64,000 nt of DNA from contig CM106585.1 of NCBI GenBank assembly GCA_048013815.1, positions 16,988,001-17,052,000 on the forward strand. The letters are read 5' to 3'. A model generated the notes under the pieces. That model ran no database searches. It was given only the letters and a program-made list of their open reading frames with translations, and was not told the origin of the DNA. This stretch comes from Setoptus koraiensis. Lineage: Eukaryota; Arthropoda. The position numbers were made by a program, and so were the translations under genes. This document shows positions 35,503-47,639 of this stretch, piece after piece. The number at the start of each line of letters is the position of its first letter. The stretch's first letter is position 1.

Positions 35503-36012
35503 TTAGTTCTATCCCAAAACTAAGGTTGTTTGGGGATAAATAAATCTTAAACAATAAAAAACTATTATACGGAAGCGACTAGAGGGATAAACAAGATACA
35601 ATCCGATTATTTTCAACTTCTGTTCGTTGACTTTTGATTGCGCGCATGTGTAATGGTAGATTTGACATGTGTCTAAACGAAGTTCAATGAGGACAGATCT
35701 AGCTTGATCGGCATGTTGTTGGGATAATTTTTGCATTCATGTAGCCAAAAGCTGAGCTCATCACATTTTGCTCTCTCTCTCTTTCTCTCCCTAACACATG
35801 AAAAACATGCTTAACAAGCTTCATTAACATCGGTTACGTAATTGTACGAATGACTACATTCAAGTAATTAGGGATCAGCATGCCGATGCGAGATTAAAGG
35901 AGAACTTGACTATTTGGTAGTGAGAGACACTAGAGGATTACTATTATGATAGCTAACATGGTAGTTTTTAATTTCGCTGATGCTATACAACACAGCCTGT
36001 GCTCACATGGCT
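35503..36012. other. Convergent spacer between the cyclotransferase and ELOVL genes
   Basis: Contains an AATAAA at 35553 and a CT-rich run at 35771-35790. No gene seen. Confidence 0.55.
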
Positions 36013-37206
36013 TCACTTGTTTTTTCGCCCTTCTTGGTGAATATTGTGGTAAGCATTCGAGGAATCTTGGAGGTTTTGCTTCGTATTAAGTTCAGATCTA
36101 TTTTTGGACAATGTTCCTGTTGTCACTTTTTGAGGCCAGCTATTATTGTTGACATTATTATTATTGATACTATTAATTTCGTTATTGTTGTTGTTCCATT
36201 CAGATGTAAAGTGTCCATTTTTTTTAATGTAGTTGTTATTGTTGGTGAGATGATTATGATCGCCGTTTTGCATGAGTTTTGTTGTATCCGGTGTACAGAC
36301 TGAGCCTAGCTTTGAAAAAACCGAACTAATACTAAAAATTGTAGCGGCGCTTGATCTGAGTGGGGAGCTTTTCTGATGTTTCTGTGATTCAGTAGCTAAA
36401 AGGTTAGCTTTAGCTCTTATGGCGGCGCCTTTCTTTCGGTGGTATTCCTCCTTGTAGAAGTCCCAGAATAGAAACCAGAACAATATCGCGTGAAAGCCTA
36501 TGAACCACATGAATCCTTTTGGGTAATCACATGAACGAAATATTAGTTGAAACGAATGTACAAATATAAGTATAAATTGTATCATTTGCGCCGCCGTCAT
36601 ATACTTCTTCCACCATAGGTATTTATACATTTGCGGTCCAATAGCAGCTATACCATAATAAGTATACATTAATATATGAATAAATGAATTAATGAAGGCA
36701 AAAAATGAACTATGTCCACCTGGTGTAAATTTAACACCCCACCAAACGCTCATTGGCATGATTCCGTGGTGTATGACATGTAACGTGCTAACGTGATCAT
36801 ATTTTTTTCTTAATACAAAAAAGATAGTATCGAAAAATTCAACAAATTTACTAATATAGTACCAGTAGGCAATATTTGCCATACCAATAGCATCTCTATG
36901 GTTAGAATAATCCACTGGCTGGCATTTGAAATTATATTTGCCGAACCAGCCGTGTATACCTAGCCTGTAGAATAAGTATAGGCTTGCGAAGATCATGGTA
37001 AAATTGTAGATTATCATAAGATATCTAATATCAAATGGTTTCCTATTCCTCATCAATTTTGGTCCAGCTACTTTAACAGTATAAACATACAATAGACAGA
37101 TAATAATAGTTGCGAGGGGTGTTTGCATAAGAGGCCAATCTTTGACCCGTTCATCACCATGTTCCCAGAGTTCGTTGTAGCTTCTGTAAAGTTGCTGGAG
37201 TAGCAT
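36013..37206 (-). CDS. Very-long-chain fatty acid elongase (ELOVL4/7 type)
   Basis: ER multi-pass 3-ketoacyl-CoA synthase that condenses malonyl-CoA with long-chain acyl-CoA. Single 397-residue frame. Diagnostic motifs are KFVEFFDTIFFVLRKK, the histidine box HVIHH at 143-147, NSFIHILMYTYYG and a fourth helix with FWFLFWDFY. Seven hydrophobic segments can be drawn. Usual length is about 270-320; here a C-terminal tail of about 110 residues rich in Ser and then Asn follows the KKG-A-basic retrieval-like region. The Asn-rich tail is encoded by AAT/AAC repeats and is probably a lineage-specific extension. No intron. Confidence 0.94.
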   Translation of the reverse strand: MLLQQLYRSYNELWEHGDERVKDWPLMQTPLATIIICLLYVYTVKVAGPKLMRNRKPFDIRYLMIIYNFTMIFASLYLFYRLGIHGWFGKYNFKCQPVDYSNHRDAIGMANIAYWYYISKFVEFFDTIFFVLRKKYDHVSTLHVIHHGIMPMSVWWGVKFTPGGHSSFFAFINSFIHILMYTYYGIAAIGPQMYKYLWWKKYMTAAQMIQFILIFVHSFQLIFRSCDYPKGFMWFIGFHAILFWFLFWDFYKEEYHRKKGAAIRAKANLLATESQKHQKSSPLRSSAATIFSISSVFSKLGSVCTPDTTKLMQNGDHNHLTNNNNYIKKNGHFTSEWNNNNNEINSINNNNVNNNSWPQKVTTGTLSKNRSELNTKQNLQDSSNAYHNIHQEGRKNK

Positions 37207-37800
37207 CTTGTGGGTTTTGAGTTAAGTTAGTAGTTAAGTACACTGCAGTAAGTCCGAGGTATCTGATTGTTTGTGTGCTGCGGATACTTGATTTTCTATG
37301 CTAGTTGTCGCCAGTGTAGTAGCAAACAAGTCCGAAAGTCTTGAAAGCCGTTTTCTCGTACTCTAATTGGCTGCGTTTTCAAGCAAACATAGCGACCTCG
37401 ACAGGCTATAGATGATGGAAATAGAAGTTGACTGGCGATGAGGTCCGGCTTGACAGGGTCTAAACAGTTTGTACCAGATGTGACGCGAGAGGGGTGTGTC
37501 TAGCGGGGTGTTTCTGGCTGTCTAGTTTGGTTCAATCTGGTGTGCTTCGTTGTTGTCACTGGGGTGTGTGTTTGGGTAAGCGCGTGTGAGATTCTATCTG
37601 ATATATATATATATTATATAATCTTTTATCTCCTATTGAGTAGTAGAAGCTGAACTATTTAAATATTCTAGGATAATAATTATATAACAAAATATAAGTT
37701 TTTTGTTTGTTTATATATATATATATGAATATTATTGGGCGATGTAAATAATAATAATAATTCTCTCTTTCTTTTTGCCAATCTATATAAATGGTTGTGG

Positions 37801-37860
37801 CGTGCGTGTGTGTGTGCGTGTGTGTGTGCGTGTGTGTGTGCGTGTGTGTGCGTGTGTATA
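37801..37860. repeat. (GT)n/GTGC microsatellite
   Basis: About 60 bp of GT dinucleotides punctuated by GC steps at nearly regular 10-bp spacing. Alternating purine-pyrimidine sequence of this kind can adopt Z-DNA (inference). Confidence 0.9.
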
Positions 37861-38041
37861 TGTGTGGATTTTTGTAGCGTAGCGCTCTCCCGGACGAGCT
37901 AGGCTATGTATCAATCGAATAATAAAATGTTGACGATCTACTACTATTTTATTGCATCATAATAATAGTAATAATAATGATATTGTTGGCCTCATTGGTT
38001 AGGTTAGGTGTTGAATTTTGTTTTGTTTATCATCTTGATCA

Positions 38042-38064
38042 ATTATTATTATTATTATTATTAT
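38042..38064. repeat. (ATT)n microsatellite
   Basis: About seven ATT units within the AT-rich part of the ELOVL-Crk interval. Confidence 0.88.
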
Positions 38065-38759
38065 GATGGTTGTTGCTGTTGTTGTAAACTGAGAGTGAGT
38101 AAAGTGTCAACATGTTGGCGTGTCATCATCACTACACAACTAAAAACTGATGGCTCGCTATGAGATTTGTATAGTGGTAGCTGGCTCGAGATGATCTCCA
38201 CTGACAACTAACTATGTTTGAGCTCTGTTTGCACTCTAATTAGATGGTATTTAGACTATTCGAGCATTTGGATATCGGTTGTCCATGTAGTTTGTTATTG
38301 ACTGCTTTGTCGTCGTCGTCGTCGTCGCCGGCTTGTTGTTGACGCTGTCGGAGTGGCTGCGACTTGTGTGATAACTTATGCGACGAGCCGCTTTAAAGCT
38401 GGGATGAGCTAAAATAACTTGTCAGCTCTAAAATAACTATCAGCAAAAGAGCCGAGCGAGCCAATTGAGCCCTATCGAGCCAACGATCGACCAATGATCC
38501 GGTGATCCTGTCCAACGCAATCTTGCGAGTGCTAGCGTCTCTGTTCACACTGCACACTTGGTGTAAGATCTCTGTTTTGGGCAAGACAACTCACAACACA
38601 ATATCTCGTAGGCTCTGAAAAATAGCAATAATAATAATAATAATTGAATAGTGATAGTAATTATAGCAATAGCGCGGATAAATAGATCTAGTTGTTGTTT
38701 TCTTTCATGCTCACTGGTGCAAACAAGGGGTGACGATCATTACACACACTGCAACTACT

Positions 38760-39330
38760 GCTCTGGCTGCCATTGTGCCGTTTATGCCAGGCCACCCTCT
38801 CGCACTGTTCGCCACTTTGTTGCCTGCGTGCGTTTGTCCGTCCGCCAATGCGCTTGCCGCTCTGTCCCGCTCTCCCGATCGCTCGCTGTCCCGCTCTCCC
38901 GATCGCTCGATGCTCGTTAACTGCCAGCGGCGCTGCCCGTGATTGCTTGCTGTTGGGTCGGGTCTGGCCGAGTTGCGCACCCGCTCTGTGGCCTAACTGC
39001 CGCCCAACTGCGGCCAAACTGCCGCCGAGCTGCCACCGCCGCCGAACTGTCGCCAAACTGCCGGCCCGACTGGTCGCCCGAGCCGCTCGGGCCGCTCGAC
39101 TGCGCGCCCATCAATACTGCCGAACGCCGCTGAACGCTGCCGAACGCCACCGAACACAGCGGTCCGTGTGTGCGGCTATTCGGAATTAGAAAAATTCGAC
39201 AGAGAAGCTCTCCGTCGAATTGTGCACGCCAGTTCTGCAGTTTACGCGCCCAGGCTCGCCCAACTGCCTTCGCGTAACTGCCAAGCCGCCCCCCCCTCGA
39301 CAAATGGCTGCCACCGGCCGACTGGCCATG
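38760..39330. other. GC- and CpG-rich island with short degenerate tandem repeats
   Basis: A sharply GC-rich block in AT-rich surroundings. It contains a 24-bp-spaced duplication of TGTCCCGCTCTCCCGATCGC at 38863 and 38887, a degenerate array of about 11-bp units of the form CNGCCNAACTG at 38997-39072, and GCCGAACGC units at about 39118-39155. Open frames exist in nearly every frame on both strands, as expected when stop codons are rare for compositional reasons. Confidence 0.75.
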
Positions 39331-39841
39331 CAACACAACGCAGTCTGTCGGACAGACCCGACAAATCTGACAAGACTCACACATTGCATAAGCAAGCAGC
39401 TTGTTATATACAGTGGAGTGTGAGCATATCAATTGTTATACAACAATAACAACCAATAATAACAATCTGATTGTCTGCTCGCTGTCACATGAACAAGCTC
39501 GAGAAATAGGGGGCGTCGTTTGTGTGTTGTGTTGTGTCGGATCGTATCGCTCTCGCACTGCGGATATCGGTTGTTGTTCAACTCTCAACTGTGCTGGCCC
39601 CAATGCACAATGACCCATGATGAACGATTCCAATAATTCATCCTAACACCGTGATAGCGCCGCCTTTTTTGCCGCTCAACGGCGCCGCTCCATCTATTTG
39701 CCGTGTCCAATCTCTCCGTTAGTCTGGCCAATGCGCCAGTGCAGCGCCAAAAGCAGGTATAATGGGGCCAGATCCGCACCGAAAAGAGCCAGGCGTATCC
39801 GTCGATGCGCCGAGCCTCAATTGTTTTGGTTCTGTGGCCCC

Positions 39842-39901
39842 CTCTCGCGTACATCTCTCTCGCGTACATCTCTCTAGCATGCATCCCTCTCGCATGTATC
39901 A
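39842..39901. repeat. 15-bp tandem repeat, four copies
   Basis: Two identical CTCTCGCGTACATCT units followed by two diverged units (CTCTAGCATGCATCC, CTCTCGCATGTATCA). Confidence 0.9.
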
Positions 39902-42900
39902 CACAAGCGCCGTGACCATACGTGATCAGGTTAATTATAGCGGAATCATCATCAGCAGCGCTAATCATTGTTTAACGTGCCTCTCTTCATCACTTGCAAT
40001 GTGACCGGGCCAATGTGCTCGAACGAATGGCTCAAATGTTCCAGTTTTTAGATACACATGCACTCATCAGTTAGGAGTAACTATTCGCTTGTATATCAAC
40101 TGTATCAATGGCAGTTTTGTTCAATGAAACGAAACGATAGGCGCGCATAGGTACACGACCCGTGTTTGAGGCCGACCGAAACGGAACGAACCAAACCGGC
40201 ACAAACACAAACTTAAATACACCAACTTTGCCATATAACGGTCTACGCGACCATACCTCCTATTAACGCAACCAATATGGCGTGCAATCGCAACAAACAT
40301 AAATACAGTATATATACGTACGAGCCATAAACCATCGGTGCAAGTGTTGTCGAGCTTGCTTCGGTCAATCACTACACAAATCCACTACACAAGTACAATC
40401 ATGTCAGATGTCACACACTTTTTGAGACGCCACGTTCGTCCTCATTGTCTAGTCACACACTGTCTAGACGGGCCAGGCAGAGTCGATCGAAACTTTTACT
40501 TTTGGTCTTGCCGTCATACTGACACCGGCAACAATACTAATCTATTCCATCAACTGTGACAACCGATGATCCTTTACTGTTCGTGATCGGGTGCTTTCGC
40601 GTCATAGTGTTTGCTTGAAGATTGTTTGTTTCGATTGATCCACAGATATTGTTATCCACTTGTATCTAGACGACGACGACGACAACAAAAGCAAACTTGA
40701 TCATGTATGCCCCAGGCGCACCACCAATAATATCCGCTCAGTGAAGCGGCAGTGTCAGCCCCAAGCTACCTAGTGGAAGAACTGTGCATCTCGCAAGATA
40801 AAATTACCACTTCATGTCAATAGTCAAATTTAAATAAGAGTAATAATGGTAATAATTTGTAAATGTCACACAATGCCAGCTACAACTGATTCAATTTGCG
40901 AATTGTCTACAGTAACACCGAGACAGTCGTTCGAGCTTTTGCAAATCATACCGATCATGATGATACACGCCGTGATTATTCCGTTTCAGGCTAGAATCAG
41001 ACTTTACGGGCTACGAGATAGTAATTCGGCAAATAATACAATTGTCTGAGCCTCTACTTTCGCTCTGCAGATAGACAAAAACTTTGAAACTGGAAATATA
41101 ACTAACAGTTGTATGAAAAGAGAAAGACAAACAAATATTTATTTTTATATCAATCGAAAAAGAAAAATCGCTCGTTGTAACTCGACTTATAATCAAACCA
41201 GATCTTTAATGACTCCCATGGTAGAATTGATACCAATGTACAACCAACAATTATTCTTCCATACTGATTGTTGTGTCTATATCAACTACTGATCAAGTGA
41301 ACCAGCTCACTACCATTGGAACGGCGCCCTCGAAATTAACTTCGCAGATAGACATAATCTGTAGATATAATTTTATTATATCTAGATGGCTATCATTTTT
41401 TTCTTCTAAAACTTTGAAAACTGAATGAAAATTTGGAATCGATAGAGTGTCAGTGATCGACGAGTCAATACAGTTAATTGTTGATTATTCGATTTGAGTC
41501 GACAGATCTACAGAGAAGAAGATCAGGCCAGTTTGAGAGATGGCTCTCTCACGGACAGAGAGCTCAAGTTGATTTACACAGATTTTAGGGGGAACCATAT
41601 TAATGTTTGGCGAAAATTCGATTTGACATGGAGCCACAATGCAATCATCAAATCAGCTCTACAAATTCATTCATGGACAGCTATCAAATAGAAAGACATA
41701 ATGCTACAACTATCGCATAACAACAGCTTTCAGTGTATGTTGTGTCAGACTAAGCTAGAGAAGTAGCTATCAATCAAACAATTATGGCCAGTCTATTGAT
41801 CTTGGCCATGACCGTCTGTTTTATTTTTCTCGAAACAAGACTGTCCTGTAGTTGGAGCTTGTGTGTCTGTCCATGAATAATGGTAGTGGTCATAAATGAG
41901 AAGCAAACAGACAAATTCTTTGGCTGTAAATTAGAGTCTCTTTAAAGTCATCACATCTAATAATCGTCCTTGATCTATTTTACTTATTGAGGTTCTAGAA
42001 TAGATAACTGAAAATATTAGACAGAAAAGAAACAAGAGACAGAGAGACTGCCCAGTTTCAGACATTACATCTTAATTCGATGCCTATAAACAGTCCGGTT
42101 CGCCAGCTAGACTGCTGGTGTGTCTACAAGCAACAAGTAACAAATACAATTGTTATTGTCTGATACAATTGCAAAGACTAAGGAGAAAAAATGGTCTAAA
42201 ATCCATCTCGGCCGCTTGTTATAACATTACATGCAACAGCAACAATAATACAGCATGTGTTACGTTATTGTTGACCGTTCAAGATTGTCTATCGGTATGT
42301 GTCCAACTAAGGTATTGACGACGAGTGACTGAGGTGGGAATACAAATTTACAGTTACAACAACGCTTGTTAATCTTATCTTATCACTGCTTACTATTGCA
42401 AACTCTCACTATTCATAATACTCTAGTGGATTAAACAATGGATAGTTGCTGTAGTTTTATCACCAACAAAGTGTTACTAAGTGACGCTCTTTAGACGATA
42501 ATGATTGAAGATTATAATTAAAGTTGGCAAAACTTGAATGATTGATACAACTTAATTTATCCATCAGTCCGCCAATTAATTTGTCTGCGTGGCCGCAAAC
42601 AGTTTAATAAATCTGCCACAACTGATCAGTGCCATTTAAAACAAGTTTCAATTAGATGATCTATGATTAATTAAATTGTTAACGATTAACTAGGCGAACG
42701 TTGTCAAGGTAAAAATTTAATATTGACTGTTCATACCTTCCATTGCAACAAAAACAAAAATAAGCCTGCGATACTGTAACACTCGGACTCATTGTTAATC
42801 AACAAACAACAACCCGTTGTCTCTGTCACAGGTAATATAATATCTTATAATTGAGTTGTTATTAGCTCAATATACACACAACATTGGAACAACAAACCGG

Positions 42901-45195
42901 CCAATGGTCCAGTAATTGAAACAGTCGAAACAGTATCCATTTACACATCATAATGCTTGCAACATGTTGGCACGGTTCGAATGGCTTAAGTTGAGACGAG
43001 CATTATGTGAGGGGTAATGAGATATGACGATTTCAACTCATTATCTGTCAGTCAGTGTATCACTTAATTGATTCTGGGAATGTTTGAAAAATTTAGTTCT
43101 AAGCACATGTTTGTACTCGTGATGTCGGACCATCAAGAGTTACATGTTTGTGACAGTGTGATACTAGTTTTGGCGCAATTGAATGACCATTAACCCTCAG
43201 TATCGTCATGCCAGATCGGGGGGCGGCGGCTCGGCTGCTCACATAATACATGTATTCATGTAATCATCAATCATCAGTAGATCATCATCTCTTGATATGA
43301 GGGAGGGAGAGATTGTTTTGTGGGGCACCATCGAAGTTTTTCCTTCAAACTGATGAGAACAACAACTTAACTCTTGACTTACTCAACATGAGTGAACCTC
43401 CCGGGGAAATTCATCTGATGGTGGTGATCAGCAGCCATCTGGAACTAATTGATTCGGCCGATCTAACTATATAAACAGTTTTTATTGTTTGTTTGTGCCA
43501 GCCGAAAGAGTTGCAAACAGTCGACTATTCTTCCGCTAGCGATGATTAGTAGCGTAATCAAGATGGCGATTTTTGCTGAGCAAACACGTATCATAAATGT
43601 GTCATGCATGATGAAACAATGACACTACATGATTAGATGAAAAACAACAACAATAGATTGCCAAAAAGTGGTTGTTGTTACGCATACAGTGTAAGATAAG
43701 TATCAGCAGTTTCGGGTTCATCAGTCGATGACTAGCAAGACCGGGTTGAGTTTCGACGGGCCGGGGACCGTGTGACTTGCGATCGTTGGATCCATCAGCC
43801 GGCGATTTCTGGTGTATTCAGCTATTGTTAGCCTCGGAAGAAGAAGAAATTTTGCGAGAGCTCACAGGCTAGAATATTGTTAGAATAGTATCCATGATAT
43901 ACAATTACAATTATAATTACAATTATATGAAGATTCACACGGGCAAAGTGTCTTTAGGGACAAAGTGTCGACTGCGTTACATCGAGGTGCAACACGATAG
44001 ACCTCTGGTGACGGAATCAGACACTAGTTTTCAAATCCATGTGCAGTTACTTTTCAAGGGATTTGCCCACAACAAGTGACTCACCAACAGTTGCAGTTGT
44101 AAAAACGAAACCAAAAATATATGCATTATGCTGTGCCATTGTTCGTGTGCATAGCGGCACTACTCATGTGCTAGTGCTAGTACAGGGTGTATCATATTTA
44201 TTAGCATAGTTATGCCAACAAATCACAGCCTTTTGTGTGTCACTATTGGCACGACAATGATGATGTTGCCCGACAAGTGAATGTTGGTTTGTAACTCTTT
44301 GTACTGTGGGGAGGTTACGAACGCAGATACTCATAACTGTATTGCATAAGCTAAGCTTCTTTTTTGATTGATAATGATCGATTGTGTCGTGATGTGACAA
44401 TTTAGCTTGGTAAGCAGTGTCTGCGTCGGCACACGATCCCGTCAAGTAGCCGAGTCATCGGGTGGGACACAATTTGAGCTGCAACACAATTTCAAAATAT
44501 ATTGCCCTACCATTGCTGTCATGAACCGTTTCTGAGCTCGCCATAATTAATATTAGTGACATGTACAAACCATGTCAATGTGTTAAATAAATAGTGGAAA
44601 TCACATTAGTCATTCCGGATGTGGGTGTGGTGACGCACGAGACATTCGGACAATGGTGAATCCCGCTATGGCTAGCGTTTTGTTTGTGTCCATTGATATC
44701 ATCGCGAATCGCAAGTGCGCTGTATGGGCTTCACTGCGGTGAGTGAACAAATTTTTGAAGCACCCAGTACAAAAATCATTTGCGCTGAGTTGTGCATACA
44801 GTTGTGTGTGTACTTTGTTTGATTTGTGCTATGGCAAATGCAATGCATTTCTCTGGAATTTCTCTCACAATTTGTCAGTGTTTAAATCTTTATATTGCTG
44901 CTCTCTTTGGCGTATCGTCGTCATCAGACATCATTAATATTTGCCGACCTTTGGATCAGATATCATTAGCTATGATCGAGTACGTCAATTGCAGCGTTTA
45001 ATCGCTCACATAGACAGGCCAACCAAGCAACAGGACTTGCATCCGAGGTAGATCTGCATTTGGAAACACTGTTACCAGCCAACCAAGTCTATCTATTATG
45101 AACTTATTATTGATAGTAATTTAAGTAATATCATTCTACTATACTATATATAATCCAGGATTTGACATAGCTAGCCCCTATGAGCGACATTGTCG

Positions 45196-46131
45196 ATGGC
45201 CACTCAAATGAGCACCCAAGCATCAACCATTGCAGCATGTAGCATTGGTGCAACTGGTATCATGCAAAAATGTAATCAATTGCAACCTAATCTTATTTGT
45301 CCCATTGAGGCATCATTCGATCCATACGATGAGGATAGCTGGTTCTTTGGCTCTATGGGTCGCAATGAAGCAACAGACCTTTTATTGACAGAGCCAGAAG
45401 GAGTTTTTATTGTAAGAGAAAGTACAACAAGTCTCGGTGATCTCGTGTTGAGCGTTAAAGAAAGCGCCGACAAAGTTAGTCATTACATCATCAATAAGAT
45501 TACTGTTAAAAAAGATTCCTCAAAAACGCATCAAATCAGATTTAAAATCGGTGATCAATCCTTCCTAGATGTGCCATCATTATTAACATTTTATAAAAAA
45601 CATTTTCTAGATACAACCTCATTGAAAAAACCCGCTAAAGTCAGAGAGAAAAAATCACAAATGTTCATCTGTGATTATCTTGAGACATTATCACAAAATT
45701 CAAATACTACCACCTCGTCTACGTCAGATGACCAACTGTCACAAAGCCAACAATCTAACAAGAGCCATACAATTAGTGTTTCACCATTAGATATGAGTGG
45801 CCAACTAATTACAACTTCCAATCAGGATACCTTCAATCACCCACCGACTCACTTTGGCATTCATGATAACTTCGATCATGCAATCAGTCATCACTCCACC
45901 ACTTTAAAGAGACACCACAATTTACCTCGTCTTGCACGAGTTATTAGATCAAAGATTCCTAACGCCTACGATAAGACCGCTTTAACCTTGAAATTAGGCG
46001 ACATAATCAAAGTAACTGAGACTCAAGTTAGTGGCCAATGGGAGGGAGAGCTCAACGGTAAAAAAGGCCATTTCCCCTTCACACATGTTGAATTTATTGA
46101 AGGACCTGAAGTACAGCCCGATGTCTCCTGA
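45196..46131 (+). CDS. Crk: Adapter protein Crk with one SH3 domain only
   Basis: SH2/SH3 adapter that links phosphotyrosine proteins to GEFs and kinases. The 311-residue frame starts at ATG 45196, preceded by an in-frame stop. SH2 is about residues 49-150 (SWFFGSMGRNEATDLL, FIVRESTTSLGDLVLSV, HFLDTTSLKKP). The C-terminal SH3 is about 246-304 (IPNAYDKTALTLKLGDIIKV, VSGQWEGELNGKKGHFPFTH) and matches the human Crk C-terminal SH3 closely. Normal Crk carries a second SH3 between these, binding PxxPxK ligands such as C3G, DOCK and Abl; here about 95 Ser/Thr/Gln/His-rich residues occupy that place with no ALYDF, WW or PxxY-type signature. FICDYLETLSQN at about 155 may be a remnant. No intron; AATAAA at 46406. 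Confidence 0.92.
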   Translation: MATQMSTQASTIAACSIGATGIMQKCNQLQPNLICPIEASFDPYDEDSWFFGSMGRNEATDLLLTEPEGVFIVRESTTSLGDLVLSVKESADKVSHYIINKITVKKDSSKTHQIRFKIGDQSFLDVPSLLTFYKKHFLDTTSLKKPAKVREKKSQMFICDYLETLSQNSNTTTSSTSDDQLSQSQQSNKSHTISVSPLDMSGQLITTSNQDTFNHPPTHFGIHDNFDHAISHHSTTLKRHHNLPRLARVIRSKIPNAYDKTALTLKLGDIIKVTETQVSGQWEGELNGKKGHFPFTHVEFIEGPEVQPDVS

Positions 46132-46511
46132 ATACCACCAATTGTCCCTTCAAAGGTACAATTGAAGACAGAACTGACTCTTCTGCCGGTTTTACGTATT
46201 CTGTTTCTTGCGAATGTATTCTTTAATACTGTCACATATTGTTCTTATTCATTAGATATAGGTACTAATGATTTCATCCAGGATCTCAATGAGGGCGCAT
46301 CCTATTGTATAGTATGATGAATCAATACAATACTGATCAACCTTACATATTGCACGTGTTGACCCTAATGAATTTGTCCATGTCACTTGAACCGACCAAC
46401 TGGTCAATAAATAAAATTTACGAAAATTCCAGCTCACATGTATGAGTTCAAGTATGTGTTCATTCGCAAATAATACATACGATATGTATTCTTTAATAGT
46501 ATCACAAGAGT
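46132..46511. other. Convergent spacer between Crk and DNAJC25
   Basis: Holds two overlapping AATAAA motifs at 46406-46415 for Crk. No other feature seen. Confidence 0.6.
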
Positions 46512-47639
46512 TCAGTCGTCGAGAAAAGTTATCTGACTGGGTCCACCTTTGCGCATATACCTTCGATATCGTTTAAAACAGGCATTTTGACTTAGAGCTG
46601 ACTTGATTTCATCTTCTTTCCTTTGTCGCCAGCTTTGAAAACTTTCCTTACACCAGAGCTTTTGCTTGAGCATCCAATCAAGGTCTGTTTTATTGTTGAT
46701 ATCGGGCAGCAAATTCGTTAAATACGTTGGAGCTAAACTGCACTCCTCTTGTTGTTTGCAGAAAGCCACCAAACCTTTCATGTTTTTCTTAATTAAATAT
46801 ATCTGCTCTTCCAAACCATAGGCTTGTTTGTTGATATTGAATTTCCAAATCCATCTCAAGAACCAGATAATGTTGTAGAGCATTAACCACGGTGCAAGCA
46901 ACAGTTGTACCCATAAAATGTTTTTGAAATCGGGTAAAGTAGCATATCCCTCTGAGACGACCATGCCCTCCGATACAATCACATCCCTAACTGTTTGCTC
47001 CTCCAAAATGCGTAACAACTTTCTATTTGGCCTCTTCTTACTATTAGTGGTTTCGTGTTTTATATGTGAGCTTGATGGTGGCCAGAGACCACGTTTTGTC
47101 GCAAGATCTAAAGCCTGATTTCTGTAACGGGGTATGGTGAGTAGAAAATTAACGGCATCATTATACCTTGTTTCCTGTATCCAGTACTGGTAGCCGGATA
47201 TCAGAGTGATGAGCATTGCCAAAGCGAGACGAGCGTCTACTTTAGCACCATAAGCTCTTTTATAGTATCTATAATAATGTTGGTAATAATCTTCAGGGTT
47301 TTCTAGCATGTCATCATAATCTTGCTTTTTGCCGGGATCCTTCAGAGTCTCATAAGCAGAAGCTATTAATCTAAATTTCTCGGTTGCAATTTCTTTTTCC
47401 TTCTCGCTCTTGAAACGATCAGGATGCCATTTTTTGGCCACGGCACGATACAATTTTGCGATCTCATCTTTAGTTGATTCTCTCGTTGCTCCTAGGACGT
47501 CATAACAATTGTTCAAACCACAATATAAACCGGGTATACCTTCAAATTGTTTGCTATGCACAAAATCAACCGAAATTGTTAAACTAATAAATATGCAACT
47601 AAAGAGTGTAACAAGTATGCTATTAAAAAAATCCAACAT
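46512..47639 (-). CDS. DNAJC25: DnaJ homolog subfamily C member 25
   Basis: ER-membrane J-domain co-chaperone for Hsp70. Single 375-residue frame (human about 360). A signal sequence (about 5-25) is followed by YCGLNNCYDVLG and a J domain at about 44-110 with the HPD motif (KKWHPDRF) and FRLIASAYETLKDP. Transmembrane segments lie near 135-155 and 240-260 (LLLAPWLMLYNIIWFL). The C-terminal region, with WPPSSSHIKHE, EEQIYLIKKNMKGL and KLWCKESFQSWRQRKEDE, follows the family throughout. No intron and no oddities. It is transcribed toward Crk. Confidence 0.93.
   Translation of the reverse strand: MLDFFNSILVTLFSCIFISLTISVDFVHSKQFEGIPGLYCGLNNCYDVLGATRESTKDEIAKLYRAVAKKWHPDRFKSEKEKEIATEKFRLIASAYETLKDPGKKQDYDDMLENPEDYYQHYYRYYKRAYGAKVDARLALAMLITLISGYQYWIQETRYNDAVNFLLTIPRYRNQALDLATKRGLWPPSSSHIKHETTNSKKRPNRKLLRILEEQTVRDVIVSEGMVVSEGYATLPDFKNILWVQLLLAPWLMLYNIIWFLRWIWKFNINKQAYGLEEQIYLIKKNMKGLVAFCKQQEECSLAPTYLTNLLPDINNKTDLDWMLKQKLWCKESFQSWRQRKEDEIKSALSQNACFKRYRRYMRKGGPSQITFLDD

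Larger units (their letters stand above)
37207..45195. other. 8-kb gene-free interval between ELOVL and Crk
   Basis: By far the longest non-coding stretch in an otherwise dense window, lying between two outward-facing genes. It contains AT, ATT, GT and CGT microsatellites, a GC-rich island (38760-39330), a 15-bp tandem repeat (39842-39901) and an AATTAC-type run near 43897-43927. Open frames here are short, mutually overlapping and without family signatures. A 3' splice-site-like tract ends at 45158, so Crk probably has a 5' UTR intron reaching into this interval. Confidence 0.6.

Noticed and set aside
38651-39640. About ten overlapping open frames on both strands
   Set aside because: They lie in the GC-rich island where stop codons are rare; none has a signal, domain or composition like a real gene.
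42972-42985. B-box-like GGTTCGAAT suggesting a second tRNA
   Set aside because: The flanking bases do not form a T-arm stem, and no A box or acceptor stem is found at the right distance.
45190-45195. Upstream TTG start two codons before the Crk ATG
   Set aside because: A normal ATG follows at 45196, and eukaryotic initiation at TTG is not expected.
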